DNA of 64,000 bases from Veillonellaceae bacterium. GTDB taxonomy: Bacteria > Bacillota > Negativicutes > Veillonellales > Dialisteraceae. The translations under genes and the position numbers were made by a program. Below are positions 35,761 through 44,739 of the stretch, one piece after another. Each line of letters starts with the position of its first letter. Positions within the stretch are counted from its first letter, which is position 1. The notes under the pieces were generated by a model. The model ran no database searches. It was not told where the DNA came from and saw only the letters and a list, made by a program, of their open reading frames with translations. The stretch is from NCBI GenBank assembly GCA_025992895.1, contig DAJPGA010000001.1, positions 1,692,501 to 1,756,500 of the forward strand, in the 5' to 3' direction.

Positions 35761-36432
35761 TTATTTTCCCATCATGGAAAGAACTGCGTCTTTTACATCG
35801 CTGCTGATATCATCAGGGCTTCTAAGTTTTTCTTCTTCCACGCAGGAAATCTTCTTCCAGCCGTACAAAGCAACCAGCTCCTGATAGGCTGCATGACATT
35901 TCTTCAAATAATCCAGATGCTGCTCATGAATATCTGAGGAGCCGCCTTTCGCCGCCCTTTCCCTGATGAGTCTTTCTGAAATGGCAAGAGGGATATCGAG
36001 CAGGATGACCAGATCGGGCTTCGGCAGCTCAAGCTCTCCGTACTCGGTCGTTTCAAGCCATTGAAGGAATTTCTTCCTTTCCTCTGCCTGATCATACTTT
36101 GTCATCTGATGCACCATATTGCTTGTCGTGTACCGGTCTGCAATGACAATCCCGCCGTTTTCATAAAACTTTTTCCACTTGGTGCGGAAAGAAGCAAACC
36201 TGTCGACGGCATAGAATAAGGATGCTGCATACGGATTTACATCCATCGGATCTTTTCCGAAATCTCCGCGAAGGTACATTTTCACAAGAGCGGAAGATTC
36301 ACTTTCGTAATCAGGAAAGGAAATATGCATGACATCCTTCCCGAGATTTTTCAGATTCTGCTCCAGAAGTTCTGACTGCGTTGCTTTCCCGCTTCCATCA
36401 ATTCCTTCAAGAACGATTAAGTGTCCTTTCAT
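35761..36432 (-). CDS. tmk: Thymidylate kinase
   Basis: A 223-residue dTMP kinase making dTDP. P-loop EGIDGSGKATQ at residues 8-18, the DR(Y/F) motif ADRYTTSN near 95, and the lid region RERAAKGGSSDIHEQ near 150. The Lys-Ala in GSGKATQ in place of GSGKTTQ and the long insertion after it (SFPDYESESSALVKMYLRGDF) are typical of the clostridial/eukaryote-like branch. GGAGGTG is upstream of the ATG at 36432. A terminator hairpin separates it from pth. Confidence 0.92.
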   Translation of the reverse strand: MKGHLIVLEGIDGSGKATQSELLEQNLKNLGKDVMHISFPDYESESSALVKMYLRGDFGKDPMDVNPYAASLFYAVDRFASFRTKWKKFYENGGIVIADRYTTSNMVHQMTKYDQAEERKKFLQWLETTEYGELELPKPDLVILLDIPLAISERLIRERAAKGGSSDIHEQHLDYLKKCHAAYQELVALYGWKKISCVEEEKLRSPDDISSDVKDAVLSMMGK

Positions 36433-36467
36433 TCTTTCACCTCCAGAGCTCAATTGGCCCAGTCATC

Positions 36468-36494
36468 AAAAACAGCCGCCCATGCAGGCGGCCG
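36468..36494 (-). terminator. Terminator between pth and tmk
   Basis: GC-rich stem CAGCCGCC/GGCGGCCG (36473-36481, 36487-36494) with loop, followed on the minus strand by TTTTT; 8 bases after the pth stop. Confidence 0.75.
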
Positions 36495-36501
36495 CTTTCA
36501 T

Positions 36502-37074
36502 TCAGGCTTTTCTCTTTGGATTAAAGAGGTTCATTGCGCGATCCACGCCGCTTTCCAGTGCGGTTTCAATGGAATCCGCGGTTTTTATCTTTGCCTCTTC
36601 GATTTTGGCAATATCGTCTCCGTAAGGACGGCCCAGGACATGCTCTATGACTGTGTGTCCATCCTGAGGATGACCCACGCCGATTCTGAAGCGCGTGAAT
36701 CCTTCGCTTCCCAGATGAGCAATCAGAGATTTGATTCCGTTATGGCCTCCTGCGGAGCCTTTTTTGCGAATTCTTACTTTTCCGGGCGGCAAATCAAGAT
36801 CATCGCAGATGATATAAATATCATCGAGACCAACCTTGTAATAATTGGCAATGGCTCCCACTGCTTCTCCGCTGTTATTCATATAGGTCAGCGGCTTGAC
36901 AAGAAGAACCTTTTCCCCGTTGACAACAACAGCTGCTGTTTCCGCCTTCATCGTTTCTTTCCATGCAGAAACATTCCAGCGTTTTGCCAGAATATCAATG
37001 ACATCAAACCCCATATTATGGCGGGTGTGTTCATATTCCTTGCCCGGATTTCCGAGTCCTGCTAAGATCTTCAT
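36502..37074 (-). CDS. pth: Peptidyl-tRNA hydrolase
   Basis: A 190-residue Pth. It begins MKILAGLGNPGKEYEHTRHNMGFD with the catalytic His in RHNMGF (residue 19), and has KPLTYMNNSGEAV near 60, DDLDLPPGKVRIR and GGHNGIKSLI. It frees tRNA from prematurely released peptidyl-tRNA. Its ATG overlaps the prs stop by one base, so the two are coupled. Confidence 0.96.
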   Translation of the reverse strand: MKILAGLGNPGKEYEHTRHNMGFDVIDILAKRWNVSAWKETMKAETAAVVVNGEKVLLVKPLTYMNNSGEAVGAIANYYKVGLDDIYIICDDLDLPPGKVRIRKKGSAGGHNGIKSLIAHLGSEGFTRFRIGVGHPQDGHTVIEHVLGRPYGDDIAKIEEAKIKTADSIETALESGVDRAMNLFNPKRKA

Positions 37075-38027
37075 TATTTATCGAAGAGCTGGCTGACGGA
37101 TGCATCATGGAAAATGCGGAGGATAGCTTCGCCAAGGAGCGGAGCGATGGAAAGAACCGTCAGTTTATCCTGGATTTTTTCCGGAGGAATCGGAAGAGAA
37201 TTTGTAACAATCAGTTCCTTGATGTTGGAATTCTTGATTCTTTCGGTAGCCGGATCTGTCAGTACCGGATGGCAGACTGCAGCATATACGCCTTTAGCGC
37301 CATATTCGGCAAGAGCTTTGGCACCTTCGCAGAGAGATTCTGCTGTGTCAACGATATCATCAACAACGAAGCAGTTTCTGTCTTTTACGTTGCCGATGAT
37401 GTTCATGACTTTAGCAACGCCCGGTTCCGGACGTCTCTTTTCAATGATGGCGATCGGAGCGCCTACACGGTCAGCCAGTTCTCTGGCTCTTGTTACGCCG
37501 CCAAGGTCTGGGGAAACGATGGTCAGGTTTTCCAGATTCTTGGATTTTACATAATCTGCCAGAAGAGATGCAGACATCAGATGATCGACAGGGACATTGA
37601 AGAAGCCCTGGATCTGTCCTGCATGAAGGTCCATCGTTACAACTCTTGTTACGCCGGCAGTGGACATGAGATCGGCAACCAGTTTGGAGCTGATCGGTTC
37701 ACGGCCTCTTGTCTTGCGGTCCTGACGAGCATATCCATAATATGGAACAACAACAGTGATGTGGCGTGCAGAAGCTCTCTTGAGCGCATCAACCATAATC
37801 AGCATTTCCATCAGGTTATCATTAACCGGAGCACCAGTCGGCTGAATGATAAAGCAGTCCTTACCACGGACACTTTCATTAATCATGACCTGTATTTCTC
37901 CATTATTGAAGCGGCCGCAGATTGCTTTACCGAGCGGGACTCCAATGTAGTCAGAAATTTCCTTTGCCAGAGCCGGATGCGCGGTACCCGTAAAAATCTT
38001 CAATTTAGAAGTGTCTTCCATGTCCAT
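37074..38027 (-). CDS. prs: Ribose-phosphate pyrophosphokinase (PRPP synthetase)
   Basis: A 317-residue class I PRPP synthetase. It shows GRFNNGEIQVMINESVRGKD near 38, the flexible ATP loop ARQDRKTRGREPISSK near 98, the metal-binding MDLHAGQIQGFF near 131 and the PRPP loop FVVDDIVDTAESL near 219. It feeds purine, pyrimidine, His and Trp synthesis. GGGAGA lies 8 bases before the ATG. It follows glmU after 186 bases, a common Firmicutes order (glmU-prs-pth). Confidence 0.96.
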   Translation of the reverse strand: MDMEDTSKLKIFTGTAHPALAKEISDYIGVPLGKAICGRFNNGEIQVMINESVRGKDCFIIQPTGAPVNDNLMEMLIMVDALKRASARHITVVVPYYGYARQDRKTRGREPISSKLVADLMSTAGVTRVVTMDLHAGQIQGFFNVPVDHLMSASLLADYVKSKNLENLTIVSPDLGGVTRARELADRVGAPIAIIEKRRPEPGVAKVMNIIGNVKDRNCFVVDDIVDTAESLCEGAKALAEYGAKGVYAAVCHPVLTDPATERIKNSNIKELIVTNSLPIPPEKIQDKLTVLSIAPLLGEAILRIFHDASVSQLFDK

Positions 38028-38213
38028 TTGCTGATTCTCCCTTTCCTTTCACATAGATGAAAGTTAAAAATTTATATGGAATTGCTGATTTGTCCCTAAC
38101 CGGACTATTCCATTTCATTATATACCAGTTTCACTTGGATATCTGAAAATTTTTATTACTTTTTTAAAATTTAATCATAACAAAAGATTCATAAATCCAC
38201 AGGTTTCAAAGAA

Positions 38214-39593
38214 TTAATCTTTGTAAGTGTCATCCTTGACCCAGTCTTCGATATTTCTCTGCTTTGCACGGGCAACAGAAAGCGCATTGGCAGGAACATC
38301 TTTTGTTATGGTAGACCCTGCTGCCGTAAAGGCGCGTTCTCCGATATGAACGGGAGCAACAAGGTTTGTATTGCATCCGATGAAAGCGTGATCATCAATT
38401 TTGCAGCGGTGTTTTTCCTTGCCATCGAAGTTGACGGTAACGGTGCCGCAGCCGAAATTCACATTTTCGCCGAGATCTGAATCACCGCAGTAAATGAGAT
38501 GCGGAAGCTTTGTCCCATTTCCAACGGTAGAATTCTTCACTTCTACGAAGTTTCCGATCTTTATGTGATCATGAAGGTCGGTATTCGGACGAAGATGAAC
38601 GAAAGGTCCGATTTCATTATACGAGCCGATTTTGCATTCATGTGCATAAACGCGGTTCAGATGAGTAAAATCGCCGCAGGTGACATCTGTCAGCTGGGTA
38701 TCGGGACCAATGACGCATCCTTCCCCAATCACGGTACTTCCTTCAAGGATCGTACCCGGATAAAGGATGGTGTCTCTACCCACTTTTACATCCTGTCCGA
38801 TGTATGTATTCTCCGGATTTATAATGCTGACGCCTTCAGCCATCAATTCCTCTGCCTTGCGGAGGCGGAGAATCCTGTCTGCCTCGGCAAGCTGAATGCG
38901 TGAATTGACGCCTTCGGTTTCTTCAGGATTATCGCAGATCTTCGGAATGACTTTCTTTCCATCGCGGATCATGATGCCAAACACGTCGGTCAGGTAATAC
39001 TCGCCCTGCGCGTTTTTGTTGTCAATACGTCCCAAAGCATCAATGAGATCCTTTGCGCGGAACACATAGGTCCCCGTATTGATTTCATGAACGGAAAGCT
39101 GCTCAGGCGTTCCGTCCTTCTGCTCTACGATGCATGTCATATTTCCTTTTCCATCACGGAGAACTCTTCCGTATCCGAACGGATTATCCAGAACGGCTGT
39201 CAGAACCGCAGCGGATGCTCCATTGGAAATGCATGTATCCGTCAGATCCCTGATTGTTTCAGCGCGAAGAAGCGGAGTGTCTCCGCAGACGACAAGGACA
39301 TATCCTTCCGGATCATCCTTGAATTCAGGCAGCGCCTGCATGACGGCATGGCCTGTTCCGAGCTGTTCTTCCTGATGTACAAATACGACTTTTTTATCTT
39401 CCAGGCATTCTCTTACAAGTTTTTCCTTAAAACCTGTGATTACGACACACTTTTCAAATCCGCCCTGTCTGACAACACGGATGACCTGCTCAGCCATCGG
39501 TACGCCGCACACACGGTGAAGTACCTTGGGATAAGCGGATTTCATACGGGTTCCCTGACCGGCTGCCAAAATGACGGCTGTCAACTCTGCCAT
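38214..39593 (-). CDS. glmU: Bifunctional UDP-GlcNAc pyrophosphorylase / GlcN-1-P acetyltransferase
   Basis: A 459-residue enzyme. Residues 1-230 form the uridylyltransferase (VILAAGQGTRMKS near 7, VCGDTPLL near 104); the rest is a left-handed beta helix of hexapeptide repeats with the acetyltransferase active site near HLIYCGDSDLGENVNFGCG. It supplies UDP-GlcNAc to peptidoglycan and LPS. The start at 39593 has AGGAGG upstream. The promoter at 39696-39724 gives a leader of about 100 bases. Confidence 0.96.
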   Translation of the reverse strand: MAELTAVILAAGQGTRMKSAYPKVLHRVCGVPMAEQVIRVVRQGGFEKCVVITGFKEKLVRECLEDKKVVFVHQEEQLGTGHAVMQALPEFKDDPEGYVLVVCGDTPLLRAETIRDLTDTCISNGASAAVLTAVLDNPFGYGRVLRDGKGNMTCIVEQKDGTPEQLSVHEINTGTYVFRAKDLIDALGRIDNKNAQGEYYLTDVFGIMIRDGKKVIPKICDNPEETEGVNSRIQLAEADRILRLRKAEELMAEGVSIINPENTYIGQDVKVGRDTILYPGTILEGSTVIGEGCVIGPDTQLTDVTCGDFTHLNRVYAHECKIGSYNEIGPFVHLRPNTDLHDHIKIGNFVEVKNSTVGNGTKLPHLIYCGDSDLGENVNFGCGTVTVNFDGKEKHRCKIDDHAFIGCNTNLVAPVHIGERAFTAAGSTITKDVPANALSVARAKQRNIEDWVKDDTYKD

Positions 39594-39695
39594 ACAACCT
39601 CCTGAACTGCAACAAAATGAAATGCAAAATACCGGAAAAGAATTTCCCGGAGCTTTTGTGTTCAAATAAAAAATTTAATAAAACCCATGAGTTTT

Positions 39696-39724
39696 ATTTT
39701 AGCAAATGACACATCTCATGGCAA
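39696..39724 (-). promoter_or_regulatory. Promoter of glmU-prs-pth
   Basis: Minus strand TTGCCA, 17-base spacer ending in TGC, TAAAAT. Confidence 0.7.
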
Positions 39725-39800
39725 GGAAAACAGCGTATACATAAGAAAAAATCGTCCTGAAAAATACAGTTCATAAAAACTTTCCTGTGTATTGGCAAAA

Positions 39801-39832
39801 AAGTAAAAGCAGGCGGCCATAAGACCACCTGC
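39801..39832 (-). terminator. Terminator of the 3D-domain protein gene
   Basis: GCAGGCGG/CCACCTGC stem (39809-39816, 39825-39832; one G-U type mismatch) followed on the minus strand by TTTTACTTTTTT. Confidence 0.8.
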
Positions 39833-39838
39833 CTTCTT

Positions 39839-41107
39839 TTATTTTATGAGATAGACTGTTACGCGCGGTTTTGTCCCCCACGCATATGCCTGATCCAGTG
39901 TGTCAACTCCGACATCAATAATCATGCCATGAATGGCGCCGCCGATATCATCACATATAGCGTAGCCGTATCCTTCAATGAAAACGATACTTCCAAGCGG
40001 GATCACATTAGGATCGACAGCAGCATGCCCTTTGCCTGCATAACCGCCAAGGGCCGTATGCCCGCTTCCGCTCCCGTCATTTGGTGTATAAGCTGTCGCT
40101 TCCATATGGAACACCTTGATATAGTTCCCGGTAAAGCGGGGCGGATCATCCAGTCTTTTCCAGACATTGCTGTCTACGCTCCCTGTCCTTGCCAGATTCT
40201 GCTCGGCCTGGAAAGCTTTTACTGCATCAGCCGTGCTCTGCCCGTAAACGCCGTCAGCTGTTCCGGGATTGTATCCATGCAGAAGGAGCTTGTTTTGAAG
40301 AAGAATGACTTTCTTTCCCGAGTCGCCCAAAGCAAGAGAGAAATCCCCCGGCCTGTCAGCGTAGGCCTGAGAAAGAGCATCCAGCGTCCCTTCATCGATT
40401 TCCCCTGTCTCGGAAATTCCCTGATCTCCCTGGAAAGATTTCACTGCATTGGCAGTAAGACCGCCGTAAATACCGTCAACCGTTCCGTCAAGATAACCAA
40501 GCTTCTTCAGCTTATTCTGGATATCGAGCACCCGGTCTCCGCTGTCTCCGATTCCATACAAGCGGGATGAGCGGTTTGACCTGGCCGGGGCGCTTTCCTG
40601 ACTGCTTTTCCCTTTAAGAGAATTGTATGTCATCTCATCAATTACGCCGGATACAGGAAATCCATGATCCTTCTGGTAAGCCCTGACAGCTTTTTCCGTA
40701 TCCTGCCCGTAGACACCATCAATGCCGCCTTTCAAATAGCCGGCTTTCTGTAGACTCAGCTGCATATCAATGATGACATCTCCCCTGTTGCCTGATGCAT
40801 ACACAACTCCGCCTCCATTCCGGTAGCCGGAGTTCTCATTTCTTCGGATGGATGCAATGGTCGCATCATCTGCCATCCCTGTCGCTGAAAGCCCATGATC
40901 CTTCTGAAAAAGGAATACAGCTTCCTTTGTCGTCGAGCCGTAGTCTCCATCTACGGTTCTGGCTAAATAGCCCGCCTGGACAAGTGCATTTTGCAGATCA
41001 GTAACCGCGCTTCCACTCATACCTGCTGTCAGCGTTTCCGCGGAAACAGCCATGGAAGTCATGAGCCACAAAACAGCAGCACAGCTCCATTTATATAAGT
41101 CACGCAC
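39839..41107 (-). CDS. Secreted protein with four peptidoglycan-binding repeats and a 3D (lytic) domain
   Basis: A 422-residue exported protein. A signal peptide (WSCAAVLWLMTSMAVSAET) precedes four PG_binding_1 repeats, each with the pattern GYL-x-DG-x-YG-x-T-x-AV-x-x-FQ and spaced about 70 residues (starting near 35, 105, 185 and 260), separated by Ser/Asn/Gly-rich linkers. The C-terminal about 95 residues form a 3D domain with MEATAYTPND and the second and third aspartates in CDDIGGAIHGMIIDVGVD. Such proteins cleave or remodel peptidoglycan (lytic transglycosylase-like in MltA and Sps/YocH types). The start is GTG at 41107, 8 bases after GGAGG. Confidence 0.88.
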   Translation of the reverse strand: MRDLYKWSCAAVLWLMTSMAVSAETLTAGMSGSAVTDLQNALVQAGYLARTVDGDYGSTTKEAVFLFQKDHGLSATGMADDATIASIRRNENSGYRNGGGVVYASGNRGDVIIDMQLSLQKAGYLKGGIDGVYGQDTEKAVRAYQKDHGFPVSGVIDEMTYNSLKGKSSQESAPARSNRSSRLYGIGDSGDRVLDIQNKLKKLGYLDGTVDGIYGGLTANAVKSFQGDQGISETGEIDEGTLDALSQAYADRPGDFSLALGDSGKKVILLQNKLLLHGYNPGTADGVYGQSTADAVKAFQAEQNLARTGSVDSNVWKRLDDPPRFTGNYIKVFHMEATAYTPNDGSGSGHTALGGYAGKGHAAVDPNVIPLGSIVFIEGYGYAICDDIGGAIHGMIIDVGVDTLDQAYAWGTKPRVTVYLIK

Positions 41108-41132
41108 ATCTATCACCTCCACGAACTTCTGT

Positions 41133-41161
41133 ATTTTACCATTTTTCGCCAAATTTGTAAA
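41133..41161 (-). promoter_or_regulatory. Promoter of the 3D-domain protein gene
   Basis: Minus strand TTTACA, 17-base spacer ending in TGG, TAAAAT (extended -10). Confidence 0.65.
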
Positions 41162-41471
41162 AATACGCCTGAACCCCCTTGTTTTATAAATGCGAAATCT
41201 TCCGATTTCGTTCATTCTTCACCGCACGATTCCAGAAAAACTCATCGTGGTTTGAAATGTTTTAAAATGAATGAAATATACAACGGCATCCCAAATTACC
41301 GCATGTTTTTAATCCCTCATCCAGACGAGTGTCCATCCCACACGTACACATATATCAGGAAAGCCTCTCTCCTTTTATGCATCCATTCCTTTCGCCCCGT
41401 ATCTTTGTGCTTCGACGGGCTTTCCTTAACTTTTCTAATCCTCCCGTCATGATAAATTTATATTCATGATG
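41162..41471. other. Divergent intergenic stretch with one short hairpin
   Basis: Between the divergent 3D-protein and symporter genes I see only a 7-bp hairpin, CGAAATC/GATTTCG near 41193-41210, without a U-tract. No gene, riboswitch or RNA gene is supported. Confidence 0.5.
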
Positions 41472-41500
41472 TTGTACAAAGCGGCAAAACATTATATAAT
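41472..41500 (+). promoter_or_regulatory. Promoter of the alanine/glycine symporter gene
   Basis: TTGTAC (41472-41477), 17-base spacer, TATAAT (41495-41500). Confidence 0.8.
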
Positions 41501-41551
41501 GAATTGAATTTGTACATATATATTGTATTAAAAGAAGAAGAGGAGTATGGT

Positions 41552-42985
41552 ATGGAGTCATTAAACGACATTGTCTCATCAATCAACGGCGTCCTGTGGT
41601 CGTCAGTCATTATTATCCTTTTGGTAGGCGCAGGTGTGTACTTTACGGTCCGCACAAAAGCAGTACAGCTTCGCTATTTCGGCACGATGTTCAAACTGAT
41701 TGCAAATACGGCCGGCACAAAAACTGAAGGAAATGAAATTTCTCCTTTTCAGGCGTTCTGCGTCAGTACAGCATCCCGCGTCGGCGTAGGCAACATTGCC
41801 GGCATTGCAATTGCTATCGTATCTGGCGGCCCTGGAGCTATTTTCTGGATGTGGTTCATTGCCGTCATTGGCTCTGCCACAGGATTTGTAGAAAGTACTC
41901 TGGCTCAGATTTACAAAGTTCCGCGTGAAGACGGAAACGGTTTCAGAGGCGGTCCTGCTTACTACTTGAAAAACGGTTTGGGTCACAAACTCTGGGCAGC
42001 TATCTTTGCCATTCTCATTTCCGTTACTTACGGCATGATTTACAACTCCGTCCAGTCCAATACCATTTCCCTTGCACTGAACCATGCGCTCGGTGCTGAC
42101 CGTATGATCGTCGGAGCTGTTGTTACAGTTCTTGCCATGCTTGTCATCTGCGGCGGCATGGGACGCATTGCCCGCGTCACTGAATGGATGGTTCCGATCA
42201 TGGCAGGCCTTTACATCGTTATCGCTCTTGGCATCATGATTTACAACATCACGGATATGCCGCATGTTTTCTACATCATTTTCAGAGATGCATTTGACTG
42301 GCAGGCTGCATTTGGCGGCGGCATGGGTGCTGCTGTCCTGACTGGCTTCAAGAGAGGCCTCTTCTCCAATGAAGCCGGCGAAGGTTCCGTTCCAAACGCA
42401 GCTGCAACAGCTGATGCCAACCATCCTGTTGTACAGGGCCTGATTCAGGCATTCGGCGTATATGTCGATACACTCTTCATCTGCTCTGCATCTGCATTCA
42501 TTGTTCTTTTAACTGGTGATTATGCATCTACCGGACTGACCGGTATCGAACTGATACAGTGGGATCTGGCGCAGTACTTTGGCCCTATGGCTCCAAAAGC
42601 TGTTTCTATCCTGATCTTCCTCTTTGCATTCACCTCTCTTATTGGCAACTACTACTACGGTGAAATCAATATCGGCCATCTGACTCATAAAAAATGGCCG
42701 CTGAATCTTTTCCGCGTACTGATTGCTGTCATGATTTTCTGGGGTTCCATTGCCGATCTTCCGCTCGTCTGGAATCTGGCTGACCTCTTCATGGCATTCA
42801 TGGTTTTGACAAACGTTACAGCTATTCTCCTCTTATTCCCGCAGGTCCGTACATGCCTGAAGGATTATGAAGAACAGCTTGCAAAAGGCATCAAGCTTCC
42901 GATTTTCCACAAGAAAGTACTCAAGAACCAGAGGGGTATCGTATGGTGGGATGACGACAACAACTTCAACGGCGCTAAAAAATAA
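41552..42985 (+). CDS. Na+:alanine/glycine symporter (AGCS family)
   Basis: A 477-residue inner-membrane secondary transporter with about eleven helices. Family signatures include the residues around FCVSTASRVGVGNIAGIAIA near 70, GGPGAIFWMW near 92, and GFKRGLFSNEAGEGSVPNAAA near 268, where Asn/Glu residues bind Na+ and substrate. It imports alanine or glycine. The start at 41552 has AGAGGAG 6 bases upstream; the frame opens 16 codons earlier within the promoter leader. Monocistronic, followed by a strong terminator. No glycine riboswitch is visible. Confidence 0.93.
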   Translation: MESLNDIVSSINGVLWSSVIIILLVGAGVYFTVRTKAVQLRYFGTMFKLIANTAGTKTEGNEISPFQAFCVSTASRVGVGNIAGIAIAIVSGGPGAIFWMWFIAVIGSATGFVESTLAQIYKVPREDGNGFRGGPAYYLKNGLGHKLWAAIFAILISVTYGMIYNSVQSNTISLALNHALGADRMIVGAVVTVLAMLVICGGMGRIARVTEWMVPIMAGLYIVIALGIMIYNITDMPHVFYIIFRDAFDWQAAFGGGMGAAVLTGFKRGLFSNEAGEGSVPNAAATADANHPVVQGLIQAFGVYVDTLFICSASAFIVLLTGDYASTGLTGIELIQWDLAQYFGPMAPKAVSILIFLFAFTSLIGNYYYGEINIGHLTHKKWPLNLFRVLIAVMIFWGSIADLPLVWNLADLFMAFMVLTNVTAILLLFPQVRTCLKDYEEQLAKGIKLPIFHKKVLKNQRGIVWWDDDNNFNGAKK

Positions 42986-43015
42986 CGCTGCCCCATCATT
43001 CTTAATAAGCATTTG

Positions 43016-43046
43016 AAAAGGACTGCTCAAATGAGCAGTCCTTTTT
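43016..43046. terminator. Bidirectional terminator between the symporter gene and pyrD
   Basis: GGACTGCTC/GAGCAGTCC perfect 9-bp stem (43020-43028, 43033-43041), AAAT loop, TTTTT on the plus side and TTTT on the minus side. Confidence 0.92.
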
Positions 43047-43060
43047 GTGTTGGATTTCTA

Positions 43061-43969
43061 TTAGGCTTTCAGCGTACCAACGATTTCCCGGATATCTTTG
43101 ACACCGTTTTTATCGCACCATTCATCCATTTCATCAGCAATACGTTCCATCGCATTAGGATCAATGATATTGGCTGTGCCAATCTGAACCGTATCTGCAC
43201 CTGCCATCATAAACTCAATGGCATCGATACCGGTCATGATGCCGCCTAATCCGGATACCGGAATATTGACGGCCTTTGCCACCTGCCATACCATGCGGAG
43301 CGCAATCGGCTTGATGGCAGGCCCGGAGAATCCGCCTGTTATATTTCCAAGAATCGGGCGTCTTGTCCTGACATCAATGGCAAGTCCTAAAAGCGTATTG
43401 ACAAGGGACAGGGAATCAGCGCCTGCGTCTTCCACCGCCTTTGCAATCGTGACGATATCGGTCACGTTCGGTGACAGTTTTACGATGACAGGAAGATTCG
43501 TGCTGTCCTTGATGGCTCTTGTCACAGCGGCTGCCTGTTTGGGATCTGTCCCGAAAGCGACGCCGCCTTCCTTGACATTCGGGCAGGAAATATTGACTTC
43601 CAGCGCATCAACGCCGTCTACTGTCAGCATTTTTGCACATTCTGCATATTCTTCAGTCGTCTTCCCCACCATATTGGCGATGAAAGGAACGCCCAGCTTT
43701 TTAACCTTCGGAAGGTAATGCTCAATAAAGTAAGGCACGCCTGGATTTTCCAATCCAATCGCATTCAGCATGCCTGATTCCGTCTCGGCAACACGTATGC
43801 CTTCATTTCCCTTCCAGGGAGTCGGTGCAAGGCCCTTCCCGGAAATGGCGCCGACCTTATTCATGTCGACGTATTCGGCAATTTCAAGTCCGAATCCTAC
43901 TGTCCCGGATGCGCCGATCAGCGGTGTCTTCATCGGGATTCCCAGGTAGTTTACCGACAGATTTGTCAT
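43061..43969 (-). CDS. pyrD: Dihydroorotate dehydrogenase B (NAD+), catalytic subunit
   Basis: A 302-residue class 1B enzyme. It shows PLIGASGTVGFG near 16, the catalytic Cys loop EVNISCPNVKEGG near 130 (Cys is the class 1 base), KLSPNVTDI near 165 and the FMN-phosphate motif GLGGIMTGIDAIEFMMAGA near 241. It oxidises dihydroorotate and passes electrons to PyrK. Overlaps pyrK by four bases (TTATGA). Last gene of the pyr operon. Confidence 0.95.
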   Translation of the reverse strand: MTNLSVNYLGIPMKTPLIGASGTVGFGLEIAEYVDMNKVGAISGKGLAPTPWKGNEGIRVAETESGMLNAIGLENPGVPYFIEHYLPKVKKLGVPFIANMVGKTTEEYAECAKMLTVDGVDALEVNISCPNVKEGGVAFGTDPKQAAAVTRAIKDSTNLPVIVKLSPNVTDIVTIAKAVEDAGADSLSLVNTLLGLAIDVRTRRPILGNITGGFSGPAIKPIALRMVWQVAKAVNIPVSGLGGIMTGIDAIEFMMAGADTVQIGTANIIDPNAMERIADEMDEWCDKNGVKDIREIVGTLKA

Positions 43970-44733
43970 AATACAACCTCCTCTGCGTTAAACACAGGGC
44001 CGTCAGTGCATACCTTGTAATGGCCTTCGCCCGATTTCTTGTCGCAAACGCAGCCAAGGCATGTGCCGATGCCGCATCCCATTCTTCTCTCCATGGAGAC
44101 TTCGCAGTATACGCTTGCCGCCTTTGCCATCTCTGCAGCAGTTTTCATCATGATGGCCGGTCCGCATACGCAGGCTTCGTCGACCTTTTCTTCTGCAAAC
44201 ATCTGCGGAAGCACGGAAACGGAAAATCCTTTGATTCCATAAGATCCATCATCCGTCGTTACGACCATTTTCCTGACCGTATCGGGGAATAAATCCTTCC
44301 AGAATACTTCTTCTTTATTCCTGCCTCCTATAACGACAGTCATCTGTCCAGGTCTTGCCTCTCTTGCCATGAAAAGGATTGGCGCGATTCCAATGCCGCC
44401 GCCAATGCCTACGATATGATCCTTATCCATGGAAAAGGATGTACCAAGAGGCCCTAAGCTGTCTACGACATCCCCTTCTTTCAGATGGGACATGGCTTCT
44501 GTTCCTTTTCCGACGATACGGTAAATGATTTCAACAAGTCCCTTTTCAGGATCCGTTCCCGCAATGGAAATCGGACGCCTCAAAAGGTAACGCGGATCAT
44601 TGACTTTCATATGGATGAACTGTCCTGGCTTTGCTTCTCTGGCTGTCAGCGGAAGTTCAATCTGCATCTGCCAGATGTCCTTAGCAATTTTCTTATGAAG
44701 CCGGATAATTCCTTTTTCTACATAACCTGCCAT
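43966..44733 (-). CDS. pyrK: Dihydroorotate dehydrogenase electron-transfer subunit
   Basis: A 255-residue FAD/[2Fe-2S] protein. The FAD motif RRPISIAG is near residue 52, the NAD domain GIGGGIGIAPILFMA near 109, and the C-terminal cluster cysteines are CGIGTCLGCVC with one more Cys at CTDGPVF. It passes electrons from PyrD to NAD+. It starts 6 bases after carB. Confidence 0.95.
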   Translation of the reverse strand: MAGYVEKGIIRLHKKIAKDIWQMQIELPLTAREAKPGQFIHMKVNDPRYLLRRPISIAGTDPEKGLVEIIYRIVGKGTEAMSHLKEGDVVDSLGPLGTSFSMDKDHIVGIGGGIGIAPILFMAREARPGQMTVVIGGRNKEEVFWKDLFPDTVRKMVVTTDDGSYGIKGFSVSVLPQMFAEEKVDEACVCGPAIMMKTAAEMAKAASVYCEVSMERRMGCGIGTCLGCVCDKKSGEGHYKVCTDGPVFNAEEVVL

Positions 44734-44739
44734 ACTTTT

